From Robiginitomaculum sp. (GTDB taxonomy: Bacteria; Pseudomonadota; Alphaproteobacteria; Caulobacterales; Maricaulaceae): 57,011 bases of DNA. Position 1 is the first letter of the stretch, and the number at the start of each line of letters is the position of its first letter. Below, one piece after another: positions 25,768-35,902 of the stretch. The translations under genes were made by a program, and so were the position numbers. The DNA is taken from assembly GCA_015485155.1 (NCBI GenBank), contig WFUF01000015.1, forward strand, positions 1 through 57,011. Reading direction: 5' to 3'. The notes below the pieces were generated by a model that made no database searches, was not told the DNA's origin, and saw nothing but the letters and a program-made list of their open reading frames with translations.

Positions 25768-26646
25768 ATGGACAAAATAACCAGTATGAAGGCGTTTGTG
25801 GCGGTGATTGATCGCGGAAGTTTTACTAATGCCAGCGAGCACTTGGGGATTTCCAGGGCAGCCGTCAGCAAATATGTTATGCAGCTTGAAGACAGTTTGG
25901 GGGTGCGTTTGCTCAATCGAACTACCCGGCATCATTCTCTTACTGATACTGGGCGTGAATATCTGCCGCGATGCCGCGCGATTTTGGCGGATCTGAACGA
26001 GGCAGAAGCCAATGCCAGTAAATCCAATACGGCACTGCGAGGGCTTTTGCGTATAAATGCGCCGGTATCGCTTGGGGTGCGCAAAATGGGTGAAGTTATC
26101 GCCGGGTTTTGTAAAAAGCATCCGATGATTGAAGTAGAGCTGGAGTTAAATGACAGGTTTATTGACGTGGTCGCCGAAGCCTTTGATGTTGTATTGCGTA
26201 TCGGGAAATTGAATGACTCTTCGCTTATTGCTAGAAAAATCGCTTCTATTCCAATGGTTACCTGTGCATCTCCGGGATATCTTGATGCTATGGGGATACC
26301 AGATCATCCAGAGCAATTAAAGCAATATGCCTGTCTTACCTATGACAATGCCGGTCGCAATTCCCTGTGGGAGTTCTTAAAGCAAGGGGCAAGGCAGCAA
26401 ATACGCATTAGCGGGCCGTTGACTTCCAATAATGGGGATGTGCTGGCAGATGCTGCCCGCGCTGGCTTGGGCCTGGTGCGCTCGCCATTGTTTATAGTAG
26501 CTGATGATTTGCGGGCAGGTTCTTTGCAAGCGGTGCTTGGCGATTGGCAGCCTCCAGACATTACCATGTCAGCCCTTTATCCATCACGCAGGTTTCTTTC
26601 GGCCCGCGCCCGGGCCTTTGTTGATTATGCACTGGAGCATTTTTAG
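25768..26646 (+). CDS. LysR-family transcriptional regulator
   Basis: A 292-residue regulator. The N-terminal winged helix-turn-helix reads MKAFVAVIDRGSFTNASEHLGISRAAVSKYVMQLEDSLGVRLLNRTTR, cited here only by its span (about residues 7-54), and the effector domain follows (LRINAPVSLGVRKMGEVIAGF, DVVLRIGKLNDSSLIARKI). It is divergent from doxX-nitroreductase across about 130 bp and so probably controls them. The last codons GAG CAT TTT TAG are themselves the first bases of the downstream palindromic repeat, so the repeat supplies the stop codon and the final His-Phe. Confidence 0.92.
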   Translation: MDKITSMKAFVAVIDRGSFTNASEHLGISRAAVSKYVMQLEDSLGVRLLNRTTRHHSLTDTGREYLPRCRAILADLNEAEANASKSNTALRGLLRINAPVSLGVRKMGEVIAGFCKKHPMIEVELELNDRFIDVVAEAFDVVLRIGKLNDSSLIARKIASIPMVTCASPGYLDAMGIPDHPEQLKQYACLTYDNAGRNSLWEFLKQGARQQIRISGPLTSNNGDVLADAARAGLGLVRSPLFIVADDLRAGSLQAVLGDWQPPDITMSALYPSRRFLSARARAFVDYALEHF

Positions 26647-26905
26647 CAAAAGTGGGAACCGGTTTTGCGGTTCAAAAATGCGACAGATAAGAGATTTGCA
26701 TTTTTAGCAAAAGTGGGAACCGGTTTTGCGGTTCAAAAATGCGACAGATAAAGATTTGCATTTTTAGCAAAAGTGGGAAGGTTTTTGTGTCCTATCGCTT
26801 CGCTACTTGAGGAGTCTTTGATGCCCTATCGCCTAGCGGCTACTTGAGGGAGTCTTTTAATGTCCTATCGCTTCGCTATTTGAGGACGGGGTTTCGCAAA
26901 ATAAA
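26635..26905 (+). repeat. Two full palindromes and one split copy holding a minisatellite
   Basis: Two nearly identical palindromes (26635-26690 and 26698-26751) fold with outer GCATTTTT/AAAAATGC and inner GCAAAA/TTTTGC pairs. A third copy starts at 26758 but breaks after GTGGGAAGG, holds three minisatellite units starting at 26791, 26825 and 26864 (34 and 39 bp), and resumes as a degraded right half from about 26887. The element begins inside the lysR gene end and stops just before the gatB stop codon. It fills the whole 260 bp between these convergent genes. Confidence 0.9.
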
Positions 26906-26906
26906 A

Positions 26907-28382
26907 TTACAGCAATTTAGATCGCAGCAATTGATTGACCGCCTGCGGATTGGCTTTGCCGCCGGATTTTTGCATTACCTGGCCAACAAACCAGCCAAGG
27001 GTTTTTGGCTTGTCTTTTACCTTGGCAGCCTGTTCGGGGTTTGCGGCAATTATTTCATCAATCATTGCTTCGATTGCGCCAGTATCGGTTACTTGCTTTA
27101 AGCCGCGTTCATCAACTATTTTGACCGGGTCACCACCTTCATTCCAGCAAATCTCAAACACCTGTTTGGCGATTTTGCCAGAAATGGTCTTATCAGTGAT
27201 CATCTTGACAATACTGTTATTGGCCTTAGCTGAAACAGGACTGTTTTCAATTTCGATATTCTCTTTATTCAGCTTGCCAAATACTTCGTTGATTACCCAG
27301 TTGGCGGCTAGTTTCTTGTCATTGCCTTTGGCAACTGCTTCATAATAAGCCGACTTTTCACGATCCGACACCAGCACGCCGGCATCATAAGCCGACAGCC
27401 CGTATTCAGCAACAAATCTGGCTCGTTTTGCATCGGGCAATTCGGGCAGAGCAGCTTTGATACTGTTCACATATTCCTGGCTTAACTTTACCGGTAACAG
27501 ATCGGGGCACGGGAAATAGCGATAATCGTGCGCGTCCTCCTTTGAGCGCATGGTACGGGTTTTTCCGGTATCGGCATTAAATAGTCTGGTTTCCTGATCT
27601 ATTTTACCGCCGCTCTCGATAATATCTATCTGGCGGCGGGCTTCATACTCAATCGCCTGAGCGATAAAGCGCATGGAGTTTACGTTCTTTATTTCGCAGC
27701 GTGTGCCTAATTCCCCACCGGGTTTGCGTACAGATATGTTGACATCGGCGCGCAGATTGCCTTTTTCCATATCGCCATCACAGGTTTCCAGATAACGCAC
27801 TAATGACCGGATTTTTTTCACATAGCCTGCGGCCTCAGCAGAGGATCTCATATCAGGTTTTGAGACAATTTCCATCAAGGCGACACCGCAACGGTTCAAA
27901 TCAACATAAGTCGAATTTGGATCAAGATCATGAATGGATTTACCTGCATCTTGCTCCAGATGCAGCCGTTCAATACCTACCTTGATGGTATCTGCTCCAT
28001 CAACATCAACCTCGATTTCACCCTCTCCAACTATCGGGTGATAAAGCTGGCTGATCTGGTAGCCTTGGGGAAGATCTGGGTAAAAATAATTTTTCCGGTC
28101 AAATCGAGAAAACAGGTTTATTTCGGCATTAAGCCCAAATCCGGTACGGATTGCCTGTTCGACACAAAATTCGTTCAATACTGGCAACATGCCCGGCATT
28201 GCCGCATCAACCAGAGAAACCTGGCTGTTTGGCTCAGAGCCAAATTCGGTGGACGACCCGGAAAACAGTTTGGCCTTTGATGCTACCTGCGCATGGATTT
28301 CCAAACCAATAATGATCTCCCAATCACCAGTTGCGCCACTGATCCAGTCTTTTTTGTCTGCTATTCTTGTTGCTGTAAACAT
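26907..28382 (-). CDS. gatB: Asp-tRNA(Asn)/Glu-tRNA(Gln) amidotransferase subunit B
   Basis: A 491-residue subunit that recognises misacylated tRNA and phosphorylates its side chain. The GatB hallmarks are seen: [97 protein letters not shown] and the C-terminal tail domain with [18 protein letters not shown]. Length is normal. It is separated from gatA by a small membrane gene and a 360-bp stretch with a DUF559 relic, so it may need its own promoter. Confidence 0.97.
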   Translation of the reverse strand: MFTATRIADKKDWISGATGDWEIIIGLEIHAQVASKAKLFSGSSTEFGSEPNSQVSLVDAAMPGMLPVLNEFCVEQAIRTGFGLNAEINLFSRFDRKNYFYPDLPQGYQISQLYHPIVGEGEIEVDVDGADTIKVGIERLHLEQDAGKSIHDLDPNSTYVDLNRCGVALMEIVSKPDMRSSAEAAGYVKKIRSLVRYLETCDGDMEKGNLRADVNISVRKPGGELGTRCEIKNVNSMRFIAQAIEYEARRQIDIIESGGKIDQETRLFNADTGKTRTMRSKEDAHDYRYFPCPDLLPVKLSQEYVNSIKAALPELPDAKRARFVAEYGLSAYDAGVLVSDREKSAYYEAVAKGNDKKLAANWVINEVFGKLNKENIEIENSPVSAKANNSIVKMITDKTISGKIAKQVFEICWNEGGDPVKIVDERGLKQVTDTGAIEAMIDEIIAANPEQAAKVKDKPKTLGWFVGQVMQKSGGKANPQAVNQLLRSKLL

Positions 28383-28459
28383 TGTCTTTTCTCTTTTGTC
28401 TGCCCTCTTACCACCATCCTTTCCCCGCCAGGATAGGAGGCAAAAAGCGTCTTGTTTTC

Positions 28460-28495
28460 TCCCTCTCCCTACGAGGGACAGGGCCGGGGTGAGGG
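28460..28495. repeat. GC-rich inverted repeat, left flank of the DUF559 relic
   Basis: CCCTCTCCCTACGAGGGA and CAGGGCCGGGGTGAGGG: the second part is repeated almost exactly at 28720-28738 on the other side of the relic. Repeats of this type (CCCTCACCCCGGCCCT-like) are, from memory, common next to DUF559 genes in many bacteria. Confidence 0.7.
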
Positions 28496-28497
28496 TT

Positions 28498-28687
28498 CTA
28501 CCTCCTATTCATATGCCGCTCCAGATCCTGCATTACACCTTCGATGTTTTGTACTACATCATTGTTCCAATACCGGATGACTTGATAGCCGAGCTTCTGT
28601 AATTCATTAGTTCGCAACTGGTCTTTTCCTTTCCGCTTTGGTTTGGTTTTGACGTAAACCTCGGGCGAGTTGGGTTTTTATATTCAT
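28498..28687 (-). pseudogene. DUF559 (endonuclease-like) gene remnant, internally deleted
   Basis: On the minus strand an ATG at 28687 opens MNIKTQLARGLRQNQTKAERK, which matches the start of DUF559 proteins (Arg-rich, NQT-AE motif). After about 20 codons the family match jumps to another frame: ELQKLGYQVIRYWNNDVVQN then [15 protein letters not shown], the conserved C-terminal strand-helix of the same family, ending at TAG 28498-28500. The catalytic middle is missing, and only about 60 codons of an expected 115 or so remain. DUF559 has a Vsr/MutH-like nuclease fold. It is clearly nonfunctional. GC-rich repeats flank both ends. Confidence 0.78.
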
Positions 28688-28688
28688 G

Positions 28689-28739
28689 CCCCCTCACCTC
28701 GATCCTCTCCCCAGCGGGGACAGGGCCGGGGTGAGGGGG
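28689..28739. repeat. GC-rich inverted repeat, right flank of the DUF559 relic
   Basis: CCCCCTCACCTCGATCCTCT at one end and CAGGGCCGGGGTGAGGGGG at the other, with CCCCAGCGGGG at the centre, form an imperfect palindrome that begins directly before the relic start codon. It shares ACAGGGCCGGGGTGAGGG with the left-flank copy. Confidence 0.75.
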
Positions 28740-28745
28740 TGATAC

Positions 28746-29042
28746 CTAACGCCTTGTATCATTTGTATTGTTCCCAGTCCGTTCTAACACCAACACAATC
28801 CGATATAGATACTCGATCACAAAGGCGATTCCTGCCACAAACACTGGCTCAATAAGTGCCTTACTGATCATGGTAATAAGAAAATACGCAGATTTGCCTT
28901 GCGCGACCAAGGATCCGGACAGCGGTTTCCATGCACTTGCTATACCAAGCAATGAAATTACCAAAAAAACAAACGCTACAATAATAAAGACAAAAGCTAT
29001 TTTGCTTTTGAAATAATTATAAAAACTCCAAAAAACATTCAT
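28746..29042 (-). CDS. Small membrane protein of unknown function between gatA and gatB
   Basis: From ATG 29042, one nucleotide after the gatA stop, a 98-residue protein with two clear membrane helices (about residues 14-37, FVFIIVAFVFLVISLLGIA, and 66-85, IEPVFVAGIAFVIEYLYRI) and a charged C-terminal tail. I do not recognise the family. The tight junction with gatA suggests it is co-translated with it. It may be a real gene or a recent addition along with the relic next door. Confidence 0.6.
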   Translation of the reverse strand: MNVFWSFYNYFKSKIAFVFIIVAFVFLVISLLGIASAWKPLSGSLVAQGKSAYFLITMISKALIEPVFVAGIAFVIEYLYRIVLVLERTGNNTNDTRR

Positions 29043-29043
29043 C

Positions 29044-30516
29044 TCACCACCATCTCGTTGCCTTGGCATTAAATCTGGCGGCGCGTTCCAATGCTCCGCC
29101 GACCGCGAAACAGGTTTCTTCGTCCAGAGCTTTGCCGATTACCTGTAAACCCAATGGCAAGCCTTGGCTGTCCAAGGCAGCCGGCACCGATATTCCCGGC
29201 AATCCAGCCAAATTTGCGGTGACCGTAAACACGTCATTTAGATACATTTGCACCGGATCGTCTGATACTTCGCCAATACCAAAGGCCGCACTTGGTGTGG
29301 TTGGGGTCAGCAGTGCATCGCACTTTTCCCATGCTTTCTTAAAATCTTCGGCAATTTTTGCACGGACTTTTTGCGCGCGGATGTAATAGGCATCATAAAA
29401 CCCGGCCGATAACACATAGGTGCCGATCATGATCCGGCGGCGCACTTCTTCACCAAAGCCTTGCGCCCGGGTGCGTTCATAGGTGGAGTTTAGATCATCG
29501 CCATCAATACGTGCCCCATAACGCATGCCATCATATCGTGCCAAATTCGACGAGGCCTCGGCTGGTGCTACAATATAATAGGCCGGAAGTGCGTATTTTG
29601 TATGGGGCAGACTAACGTCAACAATCTCACAGCCAGCATCACGCAGCCATTGGGTTCCCTGTTGCCAGAGCTTTTCTATCTCTTCCGGCATGCCATCCAT
29701 GCGATATTCCTTGGGAATACCAATGCGCATGCCTTTTAGTGATTTGGTGCAGGCAGATACAAAATCCGGCACATCACGGCTTAAGGAAGTGCTGTCCTTT
29801 TCATCAAATCCGGACATACTACCCAGCATTAGGGCTGCATCTTCTACTGTTTTGGTTATTGGTCCTGCCTGATCGAGCGAGGACGCAAAGGCGACAATAC
29901 CATAACGCGAGCAACGACCATAAGTAGGCTTCATTCCGACCAGTCCGGTAAAAGCCGCAGGCTGGCGGATTGAACCTCCAGTATCAGTGCCGGTTGCTGC
30001 CAAACACAAATCCGCAGCCACAGCCGCGGCCGAGCCACCAGAGGAGCCACCGGGAACTATTGCTGCATTGGAACCTGCGCGTTGCCAGGGACTGATAACA
30101 TTGCCATAAGCGCTGTTTTCATTGCTTGAACCCATGGCAAACTCATCCATGTTGAGCTTGCCAAGCATTACCGCGCCATCTTTCCAGAGTTTTGCCGTTA
30201 CCGTACTTTCATAAGGCGGGGTAAACTCGCCTAAGATTTTGCTGCCCGCACAGGTTTTAACGCCGTCAACGCAAAACAAATCTTTAATGCCGATGGGCGC
30301 ACCTTCTAAGATGCCGCCTTCACCTTTGGCAATTTTGGCATCAGACGCATCAGCCATTTCATAAGCCTTGTCCGGGGTTTCGGTCAAATAGGCATTGAGG
30401 CCGCGTGCCTGTTCCATTGCCTCCAGATGAGCTTGCGTGATTTCACGAGATGAAAATTCCTTATTACGCAAACCGGAAACAGCTTCGCTTAAACTAAGTT
30501 TTGTAAGGTCACTCAT
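29044..30516 (-). CDS. gatA: Asp-tRNA(Asn)/Glu-tRNA(Gln) amidotransferase subunit A
   Basis: A 490-residue amidase-signature enzyme that releases ammonia from glutamine for the GatB reaction. The catalytic Ser-cisSer-Lys set is visible: Lys in [13 protein letters not shown], and both Ser in [20 protein letters not shown] followed by [19 protein letters not shown]. The C-terminal [20 protein letters not shown] is also typical. Length is normal. It follows gatC by 12 nt. Together with gatB it forms the indirect pathway for Asn-tRNA and/or Gln-tRNA, usual in alphaproteobacteria. Confidence 0.97.
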   Translation of the reverse strand: MSDLTKLSLSEAVSGLRNKEFSSREITQAHLEAMEQARGLNAYLTETPDKAYEMADASDAKIAKGEGGILEGAPIGIKDLFCVDGVKTCAGSKILGEFTPPYESTVTAKLWKDGAVMLGKLNMDEFAMGSSNENSAYGNVISPWQRAGSNAAIVPGGSSGGSAAAVAADLCLAATGTDTGGSIRQPAAFTGLVGMKPTYGRCSRYGIVAFASSLDQAGPITKTVEDAALMLGSMSGFDEKDSTSLSRDVPDFVSACTKSLKGMRIGIPKEYRMDGMPEEIEKLWQQGTQWLRDAGCEIVDVSLPHTKYALPAYYIVAPAEASSNLARYDGMRYGARIDGDDLNSTYERTRAQGFGEEVRRRIMIGTYVLSAGFYDAYYIRAQKVRAKIAEDFKKAWEKCDALLTPTTPSAAFGIGEVSDDPVQMYLNDVFTVTANLAGLPGISVPAALDSQGLPLGLQVIGKALDEETCFAVGGALERAARFNAKATRWW

Positions 30517-30528
30517 TATTTAACTGGC

Positions 30529-30816
30529 CTATTCAACTGATTTGGGCACAACAAAAAAGCCCTCTTCGGATTTTGGCGCATTGGCCAATACCTTGTCCCG
30601 GATATTGCCGTCGGTCACTTCATCACTGCGCAAGTGTATTTGTGTTTCTACCGCCGAGGTCATTGGCTCCACCCCGCCCACATCAACTTCATTGAGCTGT
30701 TCAATCCAGCCCAACAAGTCATTTAGCTCCTTGGCCAATGGCTCCAGTCGTTCTTCTGGCACGTCTAAACGCGCCAGCCTTGCAATTTTTTTGACATTCT
30801 CAGCATCAACTGACAT
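30529..30816 (-). CDS. gatC: Asp-tRNA(Asn)/Glu-tRNA(Gln) amidotransferase subunit C
   Basis: From ATG 30816 a 95-residue protein with the GatC pattern KKIARLARLDVPEERLEPLA, LNDLLGWIEQLNEVDV and VEPMTSAV, then RSDEVTDGNIRDKVLANAPK and the tail FFVVPKSVE. GatC wraps around the GatA-GatB interface and stabilises the complex. A longer reading to 30870 has no ribosome site and is not conserved in type. First gene of the gatCA unit; the promoter probably lies in the 110 bp shared with divergent ruvX. Confidence 0.95.
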   Translation of the reverse strand: MSVDAENVKKIARLARLDVPEERLEPLAKELNDLLGWIEQLNEVDVGGVEPMTSAVETQIHLRSDEVTDGNIRDKVLANAPKSEEGFFVVPKSVE

Positions 30817-30926
30817 CGGTTTTCTTTCGTAATCCTTGAGCAAAACGAAGCGGTACCAAGAGTGCCGCAAGCGCGCAAGGGCAATACAGGGTTTTGCTTG
30901 GGTTTTAACATAAATACGGCTACAGA

Positions 30927-31391
30927 ATGATCATGCCGATTGTTACTTCATCCGAATTGCCTGCTAACGGTGCCTTGCTTGGTATTGATCCTGGAACCAA
31001 AACCATAGGGCTGGCGGTTTCTGATAGCCGCCGCAGTATTGCTACCGGTATCACTACCATAAACAGAAGCAAATTTGCCAAGGATGCAGCCGGTATTTTC
31101 GACCTTTACGATGTGCGTGATTGTGTTGGCATTGTGTTGGGGCTTCCCATTCAAATGGATGGCAGGGAAGGCTCCAGGGCTCAGTCGGTGCGCGCCTTTG
31201 CCCGTAATTTACTAAGTTTACGGGATATTCCCATATTGCTATGGGATGAGCGCTTATCCAGTTCGGCTGTTGAGCGCACCCTGATTGAGGCCGGAACCCG
31301 TCGCAATAAACGCAAAACCGTAATCGACAAATTAGCTGCTGTTTATATTTTACAAGGAGCTTTGGATTTTCTGCGAAGTAACAGGCCCTGA
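30927..31391 (+). CDS. ruvX: Holliday junction resolvase-like protein RuvX (YqgF)
   Basis: A 154-residue RNase H-fold protein with LLGIDPGTKTIGLAVSDSRR (catalytic Asp), VLGLPIQMDGREGSRAQSVR, LLWDERLSSSAVERTL and a terminal IDKLAAVYILQGALD. The family is implicated in pre-16S rRNA 5' maturation and was named as a putative resolvase. Starts at 30927 and 30933 are both possible; neither has a clear ribosome site. It is divergent from gatCA, an arrangement common in alphaproteobacteria. The 184 bp that follow (to 31575) hold nothing I can identify. Confidence 0.95.
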   Translation: MIMPIVTSSELPANGALLGIDPGTKTIGLAVSDSRRSIATGITTINRSKFAKDAAGIFDLYDVRDCVGIVLGLPIQMDGREGSRAQSVRAFARNLLSLRDIPILLWDERLSSSAVERTLIEAGTRRNKRKTVIDKLAAVYILQGALDFLRSNRP

Positions 31392-31575
31392 GCCTTGCGG
31401 CCTCACTTTAGGTGACCTGTTTTCTAGCGTTACGGCCTTGATACGTCCGGGATACAATCCGGTAATTGCCGCCAGCCGTGGCACGCGCGCCAAGACCGAC
31501 CGCTTGAAAAATACAATTGTTAAAAAAGATTCTAAAAATATCTATTATCGCAACGACTTATCATTGCGAGTAGAT

Positions 31576-31899
31576 TCAACCAGATTTTCCGGTAATGGAC
31601 TGGTAGATCCATCTGGCTTTTTCGAGGTTTTTGGTACGGGTTCGATTGCCGATCAAAAAATAATCAACCAGCACCCAAAGACCCATGCTGCCCATGGTAA
31701 GAAGTTTTAATATGCCAAGCAAAATGTCGCCAACAATAAACCGATCAATACCCAGCCAGCCAAGCCAGACATTCCAGCCATAAAGTGCTACCGGGTTTTG
31801 CTCAACCTGGGAAAATTCTGACAGGAAACGCTCACGCTCTGTGCCCTCAAGTGAAAGCACCATGTTTAGAATTTCTCTTTGATATATAAACCTGTCCAT
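31576..31899 (-). CDS. TM2-domain membrane protein
   Basis: A 107-residue protein with a cytoplasmic N-terminus and a TM2 module: NVWLGWLGIDRFIVGDILLG then ILKLLTMGSMGLWVLVDYFLIG, the paired helices joined by the G-DRF motif. A basic tail follows. The ribosome site AGGGGA lies 6 nt before the ATG. TM2 proteins have no agreed bacterial role. It is a single gene between ruvX and the divergent mdh. Confidence 0.83.
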   Translation of the reverse strand: MDRFIYQREILNMVLSLEGTERERFLSEFSQVEQNPVALYGWNVWLGWLGIDRFIVGDILLGILKLLTMGSMGLWVLVDYFLIGNRTRTKNLEKARWIYQSITGKSG

Positions 31900-31983
31900 A
31901 AATATCCCCTATATGCTTTAATACAGTTAAAACATCGCATTGCGAACCTGCGTGTGCAAGGCTAAACACAATAAAACACCTGA

Positions 31984-32991
<1,008 letters not shown>

Positions 32992-32993
32992 GT

Positions 32994-33764
32994 TTGGGAG
33001 AAAGAAAAAGAAAATTAAAAGCTTTCTTGACGGAGAATCCGGATTGCTGCTTTTGTGGAGACGCAAGAGCAAAAACACGAGACCATGTTCCACCAAGTGC
33101 TATGTTTTTTGATAAAGCAGGCCCCAAAGATTGGGTTTTTCCGGCTTGTTGTGATTGCAATAATGGAAGCTCTAACGATGATCGTATCTTTTCAGTGTTC
33201 GCGATTATGTTTTGTATGAAGGATGCTGATGAATTGTCGCAAAAAGATATAAAGCGAACAATTAGATCTGTATCCAATGGAGTTCCTTCTGATTTTCGTA
33301 ATAGAGTTGAACAATTCCTCTCAAGGGAAGATATACCTTTTGAAGATTACCCAAGTTTCGATTTACTAGATTCAGATAAAAAAATCTGTCATCTGGTAGC
33401 AAGAAAAATTGCAAAAGCAATCTATTATAAGAAGCATAAAAAATCACTCCCCAAAGCGGCTACTCTTTCTGTCCATTGGATAGTAAATGTGGATTGGAAT
33501 GAGAAAACTATAGGTCCATTGAGCCAATTTATTCCGGAAACGCCTGCTCCAACCATTAAGGATGAAGATTCGGTGTCTGATGGTGAGCAATTTATCTATT
33601 CTATTAATAACGTAGAAGAGTATATATTTATTTTTTTCAAGATTCATATGTGTGCCATTTATTGTTGCTTAATATCTCCATCAGGTGCGGTCAGGTCTGC
33701 CAATCCTGCGTTTTCTGATTGGTATGATATGAAAGATAACAAGGTTTCACAGGAGCCAGCATGA
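32994..33764 (+). CDS. HNH-like zinc-binding nuclease candidate, AT-rich
   Basis: A 256-residue protein whose N-terminal 65 residues carry a treble-clef pattern: CCFCGDARAKTRDHVPPSAM (CxxC and DH) and CCDCNNGSSNDD (CxxCN), typical of HNH endonucleases. The rest is unrecognised. The start is TTG at 32994, two bases after the mdh stop, and there is no good ATG near the conserved part. Base composition is visibly more AT-rich than the genes around it, suggesting recent transfer. Its stop overlaps the next ATG (ATGA). A nuclease activity is inferred from the motif alone. Confidence 0.65.
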   Translation: MGERKRKLKAFLTENPDCCFCGDARAKTRDHVPPSAMFFDKAGPKDWVFPACCDCNNGSSNDDRIFSVFAIMFCMKDADELSQKDIKRTIRSVSNGVPSDFRNRVEQFLSREDIPFEDYPSFDLLDSDKKICHLVARKIAKAIYYKKHKKSLPKAATLSVHWIVNVDWNEKTIGPLSQFIPETPAPTIKDEDSVSDGEQFIYSINNVEEYIFIFFKIHMCAIYCCLISPSGAVRSANPAFSDWYDMKDNKVSQEPA

Positions 33765-34369
33765 CCAGACACGATCATTGGCAAAAATCCTGGGGCAATG
33801 ACCCGTCGCAAAAAAGCTGGGTACAGGAACGCCCCGACCTGTCATTGGCTATGATTGCGGAATGTGGTTTGAACAAAGATGCCGCCATATTGGATATGGG
33901 CGGCGGGGCCAGCACTTTGGTGGATTTTTTGCTGGCAGATGGGCTGGCCAACATAACCGTCGCTGATATTTCCGAAACCGCGCTTGAGCTGGCTAAAAAC
34001 CGTCTAGGCGAGCGGGCGGATAAAGTAAACTGGATTGTTGCCGATGCCTGTAATTGGCAGCCGCCACACAAATTTGATCTGTGGCACGACCGGGCGGTGT
34101 TTCACTTTTTAACCGAGGTTAAAGACCGCACAGCCTATAAACAGCATTTGTATGAGTCTGTGCCCATTGGCGGCTTTTTGGTGATGGCGACCTTTGCGCT
34201 GGATGGCCCGACCAAATGCTCTGGCCTGCCGATTGTGCAATATGACGCGCAATCTTTGGCCGATGAGATCGGGCCGGGGTTTTGCTTATTAGATGATCAG
34301 CTTGAAATCCACATCACACCCGGCGGCGGCAAACAAAACTTCCAATATGTACGAATGGTTCGGGTTTGA
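33761..34369 (+). CDS. Class I SAM-dependent methyltransferase
   Basis: A 202-residue cytoplasmic methyltransferase with motif I AAILDMGGGASTLVDFLL, motif II ITVADISETALELAKNRL, VNWIVADACNW and post-motif LWHDRAVFHFLTE. The closest look is to small-molecule (trans-aconitate or thiopurine-like) methyltransferases. Base composition is like the rest of the chromosome, unlike the HNH-like gene with which it overlaps by 4 nt, so the pair is probably not a restriction-modification unit. Substrate unknown. Confidence 0.85.
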   Translation: MTRHDHWQKSWGNDPSQKSWVQERPDLSLAMIAECGLNKDAAILDMGGGASTLVDFLLADGLANITVADISETALELAKNRLGERADKVNWIVADACNWQPPHKFDLWHDRAVFHFLTEVKDRTAYKQHLYESVPIGGFLVMATFALDGPTKCSGLPIVQYDAQSLADEIGPGFCLLDDQLEIHITPGGGKQNFQYVRMVRV

Positions 34370-34385
34370 CCCTTAGGGGTAAAGC

Positions 34386-35699
34386 CTAATCTTCATTCTT
34401 GTGGATTTTAGCGCCCTTCATCACAAAATCTACATCCAGCAATTCTTCTATATTATCCAAAGGATTGCCGCTTACTGCGATGATATCAGCCTGTTTTCCG
34501 GGTTCCAGTGTTCCTACTTGGTCGGATATTTGCAAATGATCAGAGGCGATAACCGTAGCGGATTTAATTGCCTGCATTGGGGTGAAACCGGCTTCGACCA
34601 TCAGCGCAAACTCTTTGGCATTTTCACCATGTTTGGAAACACCGCTGTCAGTGCCAAAGGCGATTTTGACACCCTCCTCATTGGCGATACGCAACATGTT
34701 GATCATTTGCGGCCCCACTTGTTTTGCTTTGTCCCTTGATGGTTTTGGTAAAAAACTGTTCGGATCATTGGCCATTTCAACCACAGTAGCCCCGGCCAGA
34801 ACCGTAGGTACAAGATAGGCATCATGTTTTTTGAACAAGGCTGCGGTTTTTTTATCCAGATAGGTGCCGTGTTCAATGCTGTCTATTCCGGCGCGAAGCG
34901 CTGCCTCAATCCCGCCTTTGCCGTGAGCATGGGCAGTGACTTTGCGCCCCATAAAATGTGCAGCGCGGACAATGTCACGCATTTCATCATCAAAAAACTG
35001 TTGTTCAGTACCGGCAGCAGTGTTCGACAACACCCCGCCCGTTGCAGTGATTTTAATTACATCGGCACCTTTGCGGATATTTTCGCGTACCGCCCGGCGG
35101 CAATCATCTGCGCCGTCACAAATCGCAGGAGAAGCCAGAGCCTTGGCAATCGCCTCGGAATAACCGTGCCGACCATCGCCATGACCCCCGGAAATGGATA
35201 CGGTTTTACCCGCAGCCAATATCCGTGGCCCGGCAATATCACCACGGTTTATGGCATCACGCACCGCATAAATGGCATCATCGCCTCTGGCACCTACATC
35301 TTGCACAGTGGTAAATCCGGCCATCAGGGTGCGTCTGGAATACAAAACCGCATCCATTGCATAATCGGCATCGGATTTGGTTACTGTCTCCAGCCTCTGT
35401 TTGGGGCCAAGTTGCGAGGTTAGATGAACATGGCTGTCAATTAGGCCTGGCAGGCAAAATTTATCTTTTAGGTCAACGACGGTAACATCTTTGTCGTTTG
35501 TAAAGCCCTTGTTGATTTTGGTGATAGTGCCATCATGATCAATAATGATTGTTGATGCTCCAAGGGGCTTTGATCCTGGCAGATTAAGTACCGCACCGCA
35601 TTGCAGGGCCTGGGTATGGGCCGTGGCCGAGCTGGTCATCGCTAACACCGCAAAACCGGCGGTAATTGTCACAAGGGTTTTCAAAACATCTGATTTCAT
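34386..35699 (-). CDS. Exported metal-dependent amidohydrolase
   Basis: A 437-residue enzyme with a Sec signal peptide (residues 1-28, ending TSSATAHT). The metal-binding HxH is in CLPGLIDSHVHLTS, a carboxylated Lys candidate lies in GADVIKITATGGVLS, and later metal ligands are in VTAHAHGKGGIEAAL, SIEHGTYLD and KIAFGTDSGV. It belongs to the imidazolonepropionase-like amidohydrolases that often cleave Xaa-Pro dipeptides or similar amides in the periplasm. It converges with the methyltransferase gene 16 nt away. Confidence 0.9.
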   Translation of the reverse strand: MKSDVLKTLVTITAGFAVLAMTSSATAHTQALQCGAVLNLPGSKPLGASTIIIDHDGTITKINKGFTNDKDVTVVDLKDKFCLPGLIDSHVHLTSQLGPKQRLETVTKSDADYAMDAVLYSRRTLMAGFTTVQDVGARGDDAIYAVRDAINRGDIAGPRILAAGKTVSISGGHGDGRHGYSEAIAKALASPAICDGADDCRRAVRENIRKGADVIKITATGGVLSNTAAGTEQQFFDDEMRDIVRAAHFMGRKVTAHAHGKGGIEAALRAGIDSIEHGTYLDKKTAALFKKHDAYLVPTVLAGATVVEMANDPNSFLPKPSRDKAKQVGPQMINMLRIANEEGVKIAFGTDSGVSKHGENAKEFALMVEAGFTPMQAIKSATVIASDHLQISDQVGTLEPGKQADIIAVSGNPLDNIEELLDVDFVMKGAKIHKNED

Positions 35700-35902
35700 T
35701 TCTGGTTCTCTTCAAAAGGGAATGGCACTTGAGGAACCCTAAAGCCTTAGCTGAGCCTGAGCAAGCTGCATGGTGTAATTCACGCTTCGTCAAATGCATA
35801 ACCCGGCTTTTGGCGCATAAAACATACACATTGGCGCAAACGTGCTGGAACACAGGAGAAAAATACTTTTCTTCGGACAAAACTCTGCAAGGAAAGAAAA
35901 TC

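Noticed and set aside
31438-31710. Plus-strand 90-codon frame between ruvX and the TM2 protein
   Set aside because: It runs antisense into the TM2 gene, has no clear start signal and resembles no family; I treat 31392-31575 as non-coding.
32994-34369. HNH gene plus methyltransferase as a restriction-modification pair
   Set aside because: The methyltransferase lacks DNA-methylase motifs (no DPPY or similar, no target-recognition region) and has chromosome-like composition, so the overlap is probably incidental.
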